A DNA stretch of 64,000 nt from Candidatus Omnitrophota bacterium (GCA_029570205.1 JAKQSI010000093.1:1-64000); one strand, 5' to 3'; shown: positions 46,026 to 54,905, counted from the first letter of the stretch. Notes: a model not told the origin generated them from the letters alone. Program-made: numbers and translations.

Positions 46026-46595
46026 ATGAGTTCCACTCTGCTTCGCAGGTTCGCCCACAGGGTTTCATCTACTATCGGATTACTCTTTTTATGGAGTACG
46101 GTTGCCTTCTCGGAACCCTATCTGCAGGTCTCCGTGGATGAGATCGGATCGGCCTCGCCCATCCGCGCGCTGGCTGTCATGCCGGTACGTCTGGCAACAG
46201 CGGCCTATAATGCGATCCCCGAGAGCCTGCACAAGGACGCTCTGAAAGAAGGATTCGACCTGAAAGAAATCTCCCAGAAAATCGAGAAACTCCAGGTTGG
46301 GCAATCCACGACCTTTGAACAGCAAGGCATTACCGTCAAAGCCTCCAAACTCGAACGGGAACCGGAGGAACCAAAGCAGTCCAGTTATCTGGTGGTGAAG
46401 ATTGACAAAACGGAAATCGCCTGTCCTCTGGCCATTACAACCGGTGCAGTCAAGATTCTGACCTTCGTGTTCAAAGACCTTCAACCCGTGGCGAAACAAC
46501 TGGAAGTGGCGATTAACGAGGCTAAAAACGTGCCACCAAGCCGCTTGTTGTGGTGTACGGACCAGGAACGAACGCTGGAAGTCAGCTTGAAATAA
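46026..46595 (+). CDS. Secreted protein of unknown function
   Basis: 189 residues from ATG 46026 (CGGAGAAC upstream). A signal peptide ends near WSTVAFSEPYL. The mature part contains a helical middle (KEGFDLKEISQKIEKLQVGQ) and a beta-rich C-terminus (KQSSYLVVKIDKTEIACPL). Its two cysteines, one in IACPL and one in LLWCTDQ, could form a disulphide. I do not recognise a family. It precedes murB but a palindrome lies between, so co-transcription is doubtful. Confidence 0.6.
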   Translation: MSSTLLRRFAHRVSSTIGLLFLWSTVAFSEPYLQVSVDEIGSASPIRALAVMPVRLATAAYNAIPESLHKDALKEGFDLKEISQKIEKLQVGQSTTFEQQGITVKASKLEREPEEPKQSSYLVVKIDKTEIACPLAITTGAVKILTFVFKDLQPVAKQLEVAINEAKNVPPSRLLWCTDQERTLEVSLK

Positions 46596-46626
46596 CGGGA
46601 CTTTTGCTGGCGGGCACAGATTCTTC

Positions 46627-46643
46627 CCCCCGATCTTCGGGGG
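46627..46643. repeat. GC-rich palindrome, copy 3
   Basis: Arms CCCCCGA and TCGGGGG around TCT, with flanks CTT and AGG that recall the palindromes at 36737 and 36802. It follows the secreted-protein gene by 31 bases and precedes murB by 26. Confidence 0.65.
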
Positions 46644-46669
46644 AGGGATAAGAGTGCGATTCTCTCAAA

Positions 46670-47590
46670 ATGACCCTTCTCTCCGATCTTCGCGCAATTC
46701 CCGGTCTGGTTGTTCGCCCCGAGGTGCACCTGTCGGGATATACTACCTTCCGTATCGGGGGACCGGCTGAAATCCTGGCAGAAGCAAACAATGAGCATTC
46801 CCTGTTGCAAGTGGTCGAGTATTGTCGAAAAAAGGGATCTCCATGCCGGTTTATGGGAGGAGGCAGCAATCTGTTGGTCGCTGATGAGGGACTGGCGGGA
46901 GTGGTTCTGCTGAACAAAGTCCGTTTTGTGGAATGGAAAGAACCCTGCTCTGTCCGAGTAAGCGGAGGATTCCCGCTGGATGAGTTTGTCTCGCTTTTGG
47001 CTGAAAAAGGCTGGGCGGGACTGGATTTTGCCGCGGGAATTCCCGGCACCGTGGGTGGAGGATTGGCCGGCGGTGCAGGAGCATACGGCAACCTGCTGGG
47101 GGATTTTCTGGATTCAGCGCGCATTCTGGACGTTTATGGAAACATTCGGGAAACGGCGCCCTCCGCGTTGGGCATCGGATACCGCGAAAGCAAAACAAGA
47201 GACCGTGGCGACCTGATCCTCGACGCAACGTTTCATCGTCTTCAGCCCGCTCCTCCGGAGCAGGTTCAGGCGAAAATCCGGGAAATTAAATCCGAACGCG
47301 CCTCCAAACACCCCGGCTCGGACCTTCCGAGCGCAGGGTCTTTCTTCAAGAACCTGCCCCCATCCGAACCGGGAGGAAAGAGAATCCCGGCAGGGAAACT
47401 GCTTGATGAAGTTGGGGCAAAGGGCTTGCGTGTGGGCGATGCGGAAGTGTTTGAAAAACACGCCAACATTATCGTCAATCGCGGAAAGGCCACCGCGCGG
47501 GATGTCAATAATCTCGCCGATGAAATGGCAAAGCGGGTATATGATTGCTATGGCATTCAGCTGAATCGTGAGGTTCTTTATTGGTCGTAG
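46670..47590 (+). CDS. murB: UDP-N-acetylenolpyruvoylglucosamine reductase
   Basis: 306 residues, a type II MurB by length. It reduces the MurA product with NADPH and FAD to UDP-MurNAc in the cytoplasm. FAD-binding signatures are TTFRIGGPAEIL, GGGSNLLVADEG and AGIPGTVGGGLAGGAGAYG; the catalytic Ser lies in PSAGSFFKNLPP and the Glu in the C-terminal HANIIVNRGKATARD region. No clear Shine-Dalgarno site precedes ATG 46670. It ends 11 bases before engB. Confidence 0.95.
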   Translation: MTLLSDLRAIPGLVVRPEVHLSGYTTFRIGGPAEILAEANNEHSLLQVVEYCRKKGSPCRFMGGGSNLLVADEGLAGVVLLNKVRFVEWKEPCSVRVSGGFPLDEFVSLLAEKGWAGLDFAAGIPGTVGGGLAGGAGAYGNLLGDFLDSARILDVYGNIRETAPSALGIGYRESKTRDRGDLILDATFHRLQPAPPEQVQAKIREIKSERASKHPGSDLPSAGSFFKNLPPSEPGGKRIPAGKLLDEVGAKGLRVGDAEVFEKHANIIVNRGKATARDVNNLADEMAKRVYDCYGIQLNREVLYWS

Positions 47591-47601
47591 GAGGGACGGA
47601 T

Positions 47602-48231
47602 ATGGACAAAAAACCCCCCACTGTCGTTTCGGCCAAGTTCTTGACCAGCGCCGCCGCAATCAATCAATCCCCGAACCATGACCTGTTGGAAATCGCGATA
47701 ACCGGACGGTCCAATGTCGGCAAATCCAGTTTAATCAATGCGTTGTGTAACATCAAAAATCTGGCCAAAACCTCCAAAACTCCGGGGAAAACTCGCTTAA
47801 TCAACTTTTTCGAGATCAAGGTTCGCAACCCGGACTTTACGTTCTGCCTGGTTGACCTGCCGGGTTACGGATACGCTCGTGTCAGCAAAATGGAACAGGA
47901 ACGCTGGGGCAAGACCATCGAGTCTTTCCTGCTGAAACGGCGAAATCTGATCGCGGTGGGACAGCTGATCGATACCCGACATCCCCCTACACCGTTAGAT
48001 TACCAGATGCGCGAATGGCTGGTGCATAGTTCCCGCCCGGTGATCACCGTATTAACCAAAGCCGACAAGGTAAGTCGCCTTGCAGGAGAGAACATGCGCC
48101 GCACAGTGGCGGTAGAACTGCTCTCGCCGCACGATCCCGCGCCGGTGCTGTTTTCCTCCGTTAATCGGCAGGGTGTCGGTGAACTGCTTGAAATCATCGC
48201 CGGATTCGTGATTCCTGCCGAATCCGCCTGA
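47602..48231 (+). CDS. engB: Ribosome-biogenesis GTPase EngB/YsxC
   Basis: 209 residues from ATG 47602 with TAGGAGGGACG upstream; a TTG start seven codons earlier would overlap murB. The G1 loop is GRSNVGKSSLIN, G2 lies in SKTPGKTRLINFF, G3 is DLPGYGYARV, G4 is TKADK and G5 FSSVNRQGV. The family assists assembly of the 50S subunit and is essential in many bacteria. Confidence 0.95.
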   Translation: MDKKPPTVVSAKFLTSAAAINQSPNHDLLEIAITGRSNVGKSSLINALCNIKNLAKTSKTPGKTRLINFFEIKVRNPDFTFCLVDLPGYGYARVSKMEQERWGKTIESFLLKRRNLIAVGQLIDTRHPPTPLDYQMREWLVHSSRPVITVLTKADKVSRLAGENMRRTVAVELLSPHDPAPVLFSSVNRQGVGELLEIIAGFVIPAESA

Positions 48232-48391
48232 AAGGCCTGTTGTGAGGAGAGATGCGTGTTGATAAAGTAAAGGCGGGTCTGTGCCCCGATGATTTCCCTC
48301 CTTAAAATGGGGCAGGAGAGGATCGGGCTGATAAGTCCGATAGAATGAATCCGTTATGAACGAGTTCGCCGGTATAACTGGAATATAAGCC
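48232..48391. other. engB-secA gap
   Basis: 160 bases without a gene. A TAGAAT -10-like box is visible at about 48339 but no matching -35. It probably contains the secA promoter. Confidence 0.35.
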
Positions 48392-51031
48392 ATGGCTCTG
48401 ATATCGACCATACTTCGCAAAATCTTCGGGACCAAGCAGGAACGGGACATGCGTCGCTACGCCCCCATGGTGGCGGAGATCAACACACGCGAAACCGATT
48501 ACCAAAAAATGACCGATGCAGAATTGCGCGAGATGACCGACAAGTTTCGCGCAAGCCTCCAGCAGGGAGAAGAACTGAGAGAGATTTTGCCGGATGCATT
48601 TGCCGTGGTGCGCGAGACAGCGAAACGGCAGTTGAATATGCGTCATTTCGATGTCCAACTCGTAGGGGGTATGGTGCTGTTCGAGGGAAAAATCGCCGAA
48701 ATGGCAACCGGCGAGGGTAAGACCCTGGTCGCAACCTTGCCCGCCTACCTGCGTGCCCTTGAAGGCAAGGGTGTCCATATTGTCACTGTGAATGACTATC
48801 TGGCCCGACGTGACCGGGAGTGGATGGGCCCGATCTACGAGGCGCTCGGCCTGACCGTGGGGGTCATCCAGCACGACATGAGTTTCGACGAACGTCAGGC
48901 AGCCTACGCCTGCGACATCACTTACGGAACCAACAACGAGCTCGGATTCGACTACCTGCGCGACAATATGGCCATGCACAAATCGCATTGTGTCCAGCGC
49001 GAGCTGTATTATGGAATTGTCGATGAAGTAGACAGTATCCTGATTGACGAAGCCCGGACTCCACTGATTATCTCAGGTCCTTCCGAAGAATCCACCACCT
49101 TGTATGAGAAGGTGGACCGCGCCGTGCGCCGCCTCCAGCGTGATATCGACTATACGGTGGATGAAAAAGAGCGCACGGTAATGCTGACAGAGGATGGGCT
49201 TGTCCGGGTTCAGGACTTCATGGGGATGAACATGTTCGATGAGGAGAACCTCACGCTTCCTCATCATGTCAAACAAGCCCTGGTGGCGCATAGTCTCTAC
49301 CACCGGGATCAGGAATACATTGTCAAGGATGGCGAGGTGATTATCGTCGATGAGTTCACCGGCCGCCTCATGCCCGGACGACGGTACAGCGATGGCCTCC
49401 ACCAGGCCCTGGAAGCAAAAGAACGACTCCAAGTCAAACAGGAAAATCAAACGCTGGCCACCATCACCTTCCAGAATTTCTTCCGCATGTATGAAATCCT
49501 GGCGGGCATGACCGGAACGGCGGACACAGAGGCACAGGAGTTTCGCGAGATTTACGGGCTGGATGTAGTGGTTATCCCCACCAACCGGCCGCTGCGACGC
49601 ACAAATCATCCGGACCAGGTGTATCGGACAGAACGCGAAAAATACAACGCCATCATTGAGGAAATCGTTCAGATTCACAACGAGGGACGGCCGATTCTTG
49701 TTGGAACGACCTCGATCGAGAAATCGGAACGAATCTCCAAGATGCTCAAACCCAAGGGCATTAAGCATCAGGTGCTGAATGCCAAACACCACGAGAAGGA
49801 AGCGGAAATCGTGGCAGAAGCGGGCCAGATGAGCGCCGTGACGATTGCAACAAACATGGCCGGGCGCGGAACGGATATCAAACTGGGCGAAGGAGTGGCC
49901 GAGTTAGGGGGCCTTCACATCCTGGGCACAGAGCGACATGAGGCCCGTCGTATCGATAATCAGCTCCGGGGCCGCGCAGGCCGCCAGGGGGATCCAGGCT
50001 CCTCACGGTTCTTCCTGTCCCTTGAGGACGACCTGATGCGGATATTCGGCGGTGAACGCATCAAGAGGATTGCCGAGCGGTTCGGGATGCAGGAAGGCGA
50101 AGTCCTTGAGCATCGAATGGTAACCCGCGCCATTGAATCCGCCCAGAAAAAGGTCGAGGAACACAATTTCGATATCCGGAAGCATATTCTGAAATACGAC
50201 GATGTGATGAATCGCCAGCGGGAAGTGATTTACTCGCTGCGCAAAGATCTGCTGAACGGCGAAGACCCCAGCAAAGATCTCTGGTCGATGTGCGAATGGG
50301 TGATTGATTACATCGCCGGAAATTATGCGGCAGCACGGGAAAAAGAGGAAAACGCACAGAAAGATCTTCTTGCGTCGATTCAATTCCATTTCGGCCTGCA
50401 CCCCCCCGAAGGCACGTCGGCCGAGGAATGGCTGGCGCTGGATGGATCGGACGAGAGCCTCCAGGACCGTTTGAAAGAATTAGCGCGCGAAGCGTTCGAT
50501 GTAAAAGTCCGGGATTTAGGGGAAGATCTGGCCCAGCATGTTATGTCGCACATCATGCTGCAAACCGTGACATCGAAATGGAAAGACCATCTGCATACGA
50601 TGGATACCCTGCGGGAAGGTGTGGGACTGCGGGCCTACGGGCAAAAAGATCCGTTGATCGAATACCAGCAGGAGAGTTACACCCTGTTTGAGGAGATGTA
50701 CCGGAGCATTCAGCGGGATGTGGTCACCCTCTGGTTCCGTATACAGGTGAATCGAGAAGCCCCACCGGAAAAACCGCGTATCCCCGTTTCCGGCATTCGA
50801 CGTCGGAAATTAAGCCCTGCCGAACGAGCCGCATTGCGGAGCCGCTTGCAAAAACAGCCGGAGGAGGGAAAAGAGGGCGAAACGGCAACTGCAGAACAGC
50901 CCACCCGTCTCGCTCGAGCCTCCGAAACGAAAACAAAAGTAGGACGCAATGATCCCTGTCCCTGTGGCAGCGGCAAAAAATATAAAAAATGCTGCCTCGA
51001 AAAAGAACGGGCAGTCGCGACATCGCAATAA
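48392..51031 (+). CDS. secA: Protein translocase ATPase SecA
   Basis: 879 residues. SecA is the motor that drives preproteins through SecYEG. Walker A is MATGEGKTLVA near residue 106, Walker B DEVDSILIDEARTPLIISG near 210 (quoted in part), followed by the preprotein cross-linking domain, the second nucleotide domain with GRAGRQGDPGSSRFF, and the helical scaffold. The tail ends in CPCGSGKKYKKCC, the zinc-binding SEC-C motif that contacts SecB and lipids. The final residues are short and basic. Only this secA copy is in view; secG is at 60223. Confidence 0.97.
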   Translation: MALISTILRKIFGTKQERDMRRYAPMVAEINTRETDYQKMTDAELREMTDKFRASLQQGEELREILPDAFAVVRETAKRQLNMRHFDVQLVGGMVLFEGKIAEMATGEGKTLVATLPAYLRALEGKGVHIVTVNDYLARRDREWMGPIYEALGLTVGVIQHDMSFDERQAAYACDITYGTNNELGFDYLRDNMAMHKSHCVQRELYYGIVDEVDSILIDEARTPLIISGPSEESTTLYEKVDRAVRRLQRDIDYTVDEKERTVMLTEDGLVRVQDFMGMNMFDEENLTLPHHVKQALVAHSLYHRDQEYIVKDGEVIIVDEFTGRLMPGRRYSDGLHQALEAKERLQVKQENQTLATITFQNFFRMYEILAGMTGTADTEAQEFREIYGLDVVVIPTNRPLRRTNHPDQVYRTEREKYNAIIEEIVQIHNEGRPILVGTTSIEKSERISKMLKPKGIKHQVLNAKHHEKEAEIVAEAGQMSAVTIATNMAGRGTDIKLGEGVAELGGLHILGTERHEARRIDNQLRGRAGRQGDPGSSRFFLSLEDDLMRIFGGERIKRIAERFGMQEGEVLEHRMVTRAIESAQKKVEEHNFDIRKHILKYDDVMNRQREVIYSLRKDLLNGEDPSKDLWSMCEWVIDYIAGNYAAAREKEENAQKDLLASIQFHFGLHPPEGTSAEEWLALDGSDESLQDRLKELAREAFDVKVRDLGEDLAQHVMSHIMLQTVTSKWKDHLHTMDTLREGVGLRAYGQKDPLIEYQQESYTLFEEMYRSIQRDVVTLWFRIQVNREAPPEKPRIPVSGIRRRKLSPAERAALRSRLQKQPEEGKEGETATAEQPTRLARASETKTKVGRNDPCPCGSGKKYKKCCLEKERAVATSQ

Positions 51032-51464
51032 GTTTACTGCGCCTCCACCTGTGGTTCCTTGACAACATGCTACCTGCCCCACTTCCTCGTTGCCGACCGC
51101 GTTTTCCTGGGATTACAATCGCGGCGGATGGGAGATTTTCGTCTATTCGGTTCCGACAGGGAGAGGTTCATGTTCGCTGTCAGTAAAGCCAAATGGTTCT
51201 TGCCCTTACGACCGCACAAGGCTTACCTTATTGCCGAAAAGCAGGATTCCGCGACCGCCCCATGATTCCGAGCGCGGAAATACAGGCCCAGCGGGGACGT
51301 TTACAAGAGGGCACAGGATCAGCTGACTGCGGAAAGTAACGGCCGGAATGAAATTCGTGGGCAGAAGGGAACGGTGGAGCGGATTGAATTAAAGGGACTG
51401 AAAACGGTGTGAATAGGAGGAACACGTTGCGGAATGGTGTGATAATGCTTGTGGAGAATACGGC
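51032..51464. other. Intergenic region upstream of the HATPase cassette
   Basis: 433 bases. A plus-strand frame after a TGA at 51263-51265 encodes 48 residues without a start and ends at 51412. It is hydrophilic, reads like protein (GDVYKRAQDQLTAES, VERIELKGLK) and may be the end of a lost gene. Another short frame starts at ATG 51171. No terminator was found after secA. The cassette promoter should be in the last 100 bases, but I see no strong pair of boxes. Confidence 0.4.
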
Positions 51465-52262
51465 ATGAGAATCCTATTGGGACAAATTCGTCACAACCAG
51501 GAGGGCTTCGAGACCCTTGTGTCCCTATTTGCGCAAACGATGCATTGTTATTGGGAGAACATTGAGATTGACATGAGCGCAACAGATTGGTTTGATGCCG
51601 ACATGTGCGCGGCGTTGGGCGCGCTTCTTTACAGCCTTGGCCAGAATCTGAACACGGTTGCATTAACACGTGTTCCGGTCAGAGTTGAAAAGAGCCTATC
51701 AAAAAACGGTTTTCTTAGTCTGTACGGGCACAAGGAGATTCCGGATCGTTGGGGAACGACAATTCCCTATAAGCGTTTTGATGTCAAAGACGATCGTTAT
51801 TTCGCTCAATATTTGGAAACGGAATACATCTGCCGCTCGGAGATTTCCGTCATGTCGCCCGGACTGTTGAAAAGGTTCCGTGAAAGCATCTTTGAGATAT
51901 TCAGCAACGCCGTATTGCATTCGCAAACACTGATGGGTATTTTCAGTTGCGGACAGTTCTTTCCTACTCGGAATCGTCTTGATTTTTCCGTAGCAGACTT
52001 GGGGATCGGTATCTGCCGGAATGTGAGAGAAAATGCCGGGTTGGATCTCTCACCCGAAGATGCAATTATATGGGCAACCCAGGAGTGCAATACGACCAAA
52101 CGGGGGCCGATTCCTGGTGGACTGGGCTTAAAACTGCTCGGAGAATTCATCGACATGAACAGCGGTCGTATTCAGATTGTTTCGGACGCCGGGTACTGGC
52201 AACGGGAGGAAGGTAAAATCCATACCGCCCGATTGAGCCGACCTTTCCTGGTACGGTGGTGA
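51465..52262 (+). CDS. HATPase protein with STAS-like N-terminal domain
   Basis: 265 residues. Residues about 1-90 look STAS-like (IEIDMSATDWFDADMCAAL). Residues about 120-255 are a GHKL ATPase of the anti-sigma-factor/histidine-kinase type: N-box ESIFEIFSNAVLHS with Asn148, G1 box VADLGIGICRNV with Asp178, and G2 box GGLGLKLLGEFI near 218-229. There is no phospho-acceptor His domain and no membrane segment, so it resembles SpoIIAB/RsbW switch kinases more than sensor kinases. It is first of a cassette with a DUF4325 gene and a PIN gene. Base composition looks more AT-rich than secA. Partner-switch function is inference. Confidence 0.75.
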   Translation: MRILLGQIRHNQEGFETLVSLFAQTMHCYWENIEIDMSATDWFDADMCAALGALLYSLGQNLNTVALTRVPVRVEKSLSKNGFLSLYGHKEIPDRWGTTIPYKRFDVKDDRYFAQYLETEYICRSEISVMSPGLLKRFRESIFEIFSNAVLHSQTLMGIFSCGQFFPTRNRLDFSVADLGIGICRNVRENAGLDLSPEDAIIWATQECNTTKRGPIPGGLGLKLLGEFIDMNSGRIQIVSDAGYWQREEGKIHTARLSRPFLVRW

Positions 52263-52275
52263 GTACGGTGGTGAG
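52252..52275. repeat. Tandem duplication of 12 bases across the HATPase stop
   Basis: TACGGTGGTGAG occurs twice in direct succession (52252-52263 and 52264-52275). The first copy contains the TGA stop of the HATPase gene; the second repeats the same codons in the same frame. It looks like a recent slippage event. Confidence 0.85.
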
Positions 52276-52348
52276 TGTAGAAATCAATACGGCAGATACG
52301 CCGTCCTATACGCTGTCCTCCGAATTGTCAAAAGCCAATATGTTCTGA
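52271..52348 (+). CDS. Possible 25-residue micro-ORF between HATPase and DUF4325 genes
   Basis: GTG 52271 opens a frame ending at TGA 52346-52348, ten bases before the DUF4325 ATG. It would encode 25 residues rich in Ser/Thr (EINTADTPSYTLSSELSKAN). The frame is open upstream to at least 52250, so it might instead be a frame-shifted end of the HATPase. GGTGG ahead of the GTG is a weak ribosome site. Only its neat fit to the gap supports it. Confidence 0.25.
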   Translation: MSVEINTADTPSYTLSSELSKANMF

Positions 52349-52358
52349 GGTATTTGTT

Positions 52359-52724
52359 ATGGAACAGAAGATGGTGCTTTCATTGTATGAAATTGTCGGT
52401 GAACCGCTTTGTGTGGCCTCGGACGACGGGCAAAAGGTATATGACCGCCTGGAGGCTGTTCTAAAGAAAGGAGAAAATGTCACGCTTTCATTCCGAAACG
52501 TTACGACCTTGACTTCGGCGTTCTTGAATTCCGCAATAGGCCAGTTGTATGGTACATTCAGTGAGGAGCAATTGAGATCGCTTCTTGAGGTCCAAGACAT
52601 TCAGCAGGGCGATCTTGTGTTATTATCTCGCGTCGTTGAGACAGCCAAACAATACTTCAAAGATCCGAATAAATTCAATCGGGCAGTCCAGGAAACGCTG
52701 GGGGATGGAAATGACGGAGTATAG
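52359..52724 (+). CDS. STAS-like DUF4325 protein
   Basis: 121 residues. The pattern VTLSFRNVTTLTSAFLNSAIGQLYG (about residues 41-65, quoted in two parts in family descriptions) is the core of DUF4325, a STAS-like fold with the same layout as anti-sigma-factor antagonists such as SpoIIAA. The conserved region around SAFLNSA would face the ATPase partner. Ribosome site is TGAGG. It overlaps the PIN gene by 14 bases. Its role as the antagonist or substrate of the neighbouring HATPase is inferred from fold and position. Confidence 0.8.
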   Translation: MEQKMVLSLYEIVGEPLCVASDDGQKVYDRLEAVLKKGENVTLSFRNVTTLTSAFLNSAIGQLYGTFSEEQLRSLLEVQDIQQGDLVLLSRVVETAKQYFKDPNKFNRAVQETLGDGNDGV

Positions 52725-53250
52725 GCCGGAAGAAATTACAACGTGTAATTTTAGGGCTTCGGATTCATTGCTGTTGGATGCTAATGTTTGGCTGTTTGTC
52801 TACGGCCCGCATCAACCGGGAGATAGAAAAGTCGCTGTTTACTCGAATGCCCTCAAGAGAATGCTCGTTGCGGAAAGCCGCATCTATGTTGATGTATTGG
52901 TCGTTTCGGAATTCATCAACAGGTACGCCGGATTGAAATGGGAGATCGAACATGAGGTATTCCCCAGTTTCAAGGAATTCCGCAAGAGCAAGGAGTTCAA
53001 GCCTCTCGCTCAAGAAATTGCTGACGCCGTGAAACGGGCGCTGAGGCATTGTACGCGGATCGAGAGCGGTTTTGAATCTCCTGCGGTTGACTCTTTGATT
53101 GACGAGTATTCAATGGGCTGTTTCGATTTCAATGACCAGATTCTTACAGCCCTGTGCAAAGAGAAAGGTCTTAAATTGGTCACAGACGATGGGGATTTCC
53201 GTACACGGGAGATTCCTATTGTCACTGGAAACAGGCACTTGCTGGCTTAG
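52711..53250 (+). CDS. PIN-domain protein of the HATPase/DUF4325 cassette
   Basis: 179 residues from ATG 52711 (GGGGGA upstream); ATG 52705 is an alternative and the open frame before that lies inside DUF4325. PIN acidic residues are all present: Asp23 in LLLDANVWLF, Glu67 in VVSEFINRY, Asp139/Asp142 in CFDFNDQILTAL and Asp159/160 in VTDDGDF. Members cleave RNA, or more rarely DNA, with Mg. At 179 residues it is longer than typical VapC (about 130), with an insert of helices around 75-115. No VapB-like antitoxin is adjacent, so the STAS/HATPase pair may provide control. Confidence 0.82.
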   Translation: MTEYRPEEITTCNFRASDSLLLDANVWLFVYGPHQPGDRKVAVYSNALKRMLVAESRIYVDVLVVSEFINRYAGLKWEIEHEVFPSFKEFRKSKEFKPLAQEIADAVKRALRHCTRIESGFESPAVDSLIDEYSMGCFDFNDQILTALCKEKGLKLVTDDGDFRTREIPIVTGNRHLLA

Positions 53251-53351
53251 TTGCCGTGCCCAACCGCCCTGACCGCTATACTGAGAGGAAGATGCAGCAA
53301 TTTTCCGGCGTGTCCGATCGCGCTCCCAAGCGTCAATACAGGAGAAAGGCC

Positions 53352-54290
53352 ATGAAACAATTGATCGCGATCCTCACCTGCCTTGGCTGTCTTGCCGGAG
53401 CAGTGTATTCCGACGATGAACCGACGGATCTGTTCGGCAGATTTCTTCATGTCAAGGGCAAAGTAGAGATGGTAAAAAAAGGGGAGGTCGAACGTGCGCC
53501 GGTCAAACGCGGGGACCTGATCCGGTTTGGCGACAAAGTGTGGACCGGCGAGAACTCCCAGGCGACAATCATCACCTCCGGTAAAAAAATCATCAACCTC
53601 GTCGGAAACAGGGAGCTCGATACAACGGCGGACCAGCCGGAAGGTAAGATGGCCCCCTCCCTGCACATGGAAGGCTTGTTCGAAGAAAGCTTCTCCGAAG
53701 ACACACTGGTGGCCGTTGCCGGTATCCGCGTGGAGATGGAATACATCCTCTCTCCAAGAAACTCCGCTGTGAAAAGCGAAACCCCGGTGATCCGGCTGGC
53801 GGCCCTTCCCCCCGACCATTCCTGCCGAATTCAGATCACCGGAGGCGGGCTTCCCTCACCATACAAGGGGACAATCAAAACAAATGTCCTGGACCTGAGC
53901 AAGGTCCAACTCCGCAAACCACTGAAGCGGGACCAGACCTACTTCATCCAGGTAGAGGTCGTGGATGCGCAGGGGAAATTACGTGGAAAGGAACGCGATA
54001 TCTTTATGCACATCATCAGCGAGGAAGATTATGAAAAGATCTCGGCTATCGAGAAAGAAATCGCCCAATTCCAGAAAGAAGATCCCGAAAATCCCAGCTA
54101 CCCGCTGATTCTTGCCCTGGAATCCGAAGACCTCAGCTTGTATAGCGACGCGTTGGATATCTATGAAGAACTTCATACAAAGTTCCCCGACGATCCGTTT
54201 ATCGAGAGACAACTGGCCCATATCTACAACCAAACTAAGCGGATCACCGATCTGAAAAAACTGACCGTGGAGGAAGAGGAGGAGAAGTAG
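53352..54290 (+). CDS. Exported FecR-type protein
   Basis: 312 residues from ATG 53352 (GGAGAAAGGCC upstream). A signal peptide ends near GAVYSDDE. Residues about 25-130 look like a FecR domain (GKVEMVKKGEVERAPVKRGD, DKVWTGENSQATI). The middle is beta-rich, and the C-terminal 70 residues are helical with one TPR-like repeat and a Glu-rich tail. FecR domains outside iron signalling are common in envelope proteins of uncertain role. No sigma factor is adjacent. It is separated from the PIN gene by 101 bases. Confidence 0.7.
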   Translation: MKQLIAILTCLGCLAGAVYSDDEPTDLFGRFLHVKGKVEMVKKGEVERAPVKRGDLIRFGDKVWTGENSQATIITSGKKIINLVGNRELDTTADQPEGKMAPSLHMEGLFEESFSEDTLVAVAGIRVEMEYILSPRNSAVKSETPVIRLAALPPDHSCRIQITGGGLPSPYKGTIKTNVLDLSKVQLRKPLKRDQTYFIQVEVVDAQGKLRGKERDIFMHIISEEDYEKISAIEKEIAQFQKEDPENPSYPLILALESEDLSLYSDALDIYEELHTKFPDDPFIERQLAHIYNQTKRITDLKKLTVEEEEEK

Positions 54291-54386
54291 GAGAGTCTGC
54301 TCTGCCACATACCGGTTCTCCGTTCCTGCGTATTCATGAAGCGATATCCGTCTGGACGGGTACCGCAAGGCCATCGGCAAATCGAT

Positions 54387-54788
54387 CTACAAATCCCCCT
54401 CGAAAAACCGTGCAAGGGATGAATCTTCCCGTTTGATTTTCTCCATCAGCGCTTCATGTTTCCAAAGTCGCCGCATCGAACGATGCACCAGGCAGATCCC
54501 CAAAACCACCAATCCCAGACAGAGTGCCAGAAGAGGAATCGCCAGAAAGGTGTTCTCCAACAGATTGTAGTACCGTGAGGTGGCGATCAGCACCGTGATA
54601 ACCGACAACGGCAGTGTAAACACAGCAATGCCGGTCCGCAGCAGAGCCAGGCTGGTTCGCTTCTCGGAAAGAATCAGCTGCATCCGCATAATGTTCCGGC
54701 TTTCTCTGGCATCTATTCGCGGCAAATTGGTCCTCGATTCCGAAGCCTCAACACCGCCGGTACCCGTGGAATCGCGCGTTTTCGACAT
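54387..54788 (-). CDS. DUF202-like membrane protein
   Basis: 133 residues from ATG 54788 with GGGAGC upstream. After about 40 polar residues, SEKRTSLALLRTGIAVFTLP matches the DUF202/YidH signature (R-T-xLAxxRT), followed by two more membrane segments and a basic tail. Members are small inner-membrane proteins without known function. It lies on the minus strand, 117 bases after the HAD phosphatase gene. Confidence 0.75.
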   Translation of the reverse strand: MSKTRDSTGTGGVEASESRTNLPRIDARESRNIMRMQLILSEKRTSLALLRTGIAVFTLPLSVITVLIATSRYYNLLENTFLAIPLLALCLGLVVLGICLVHRSMRRLWKHEALMEKIKREDSSLARFFEGDL

Positions 54789-54905
54789 AGTAGATGCTCC
54801 CTTTGGAAACAACGTGCGACACCGATTATACTGTGTCTCTTTTCCTCGACCCACGGTCGGAAGATATCCCAACCGCAACTACCGGTGTGGATTTCGACCC
54901 GGGAA

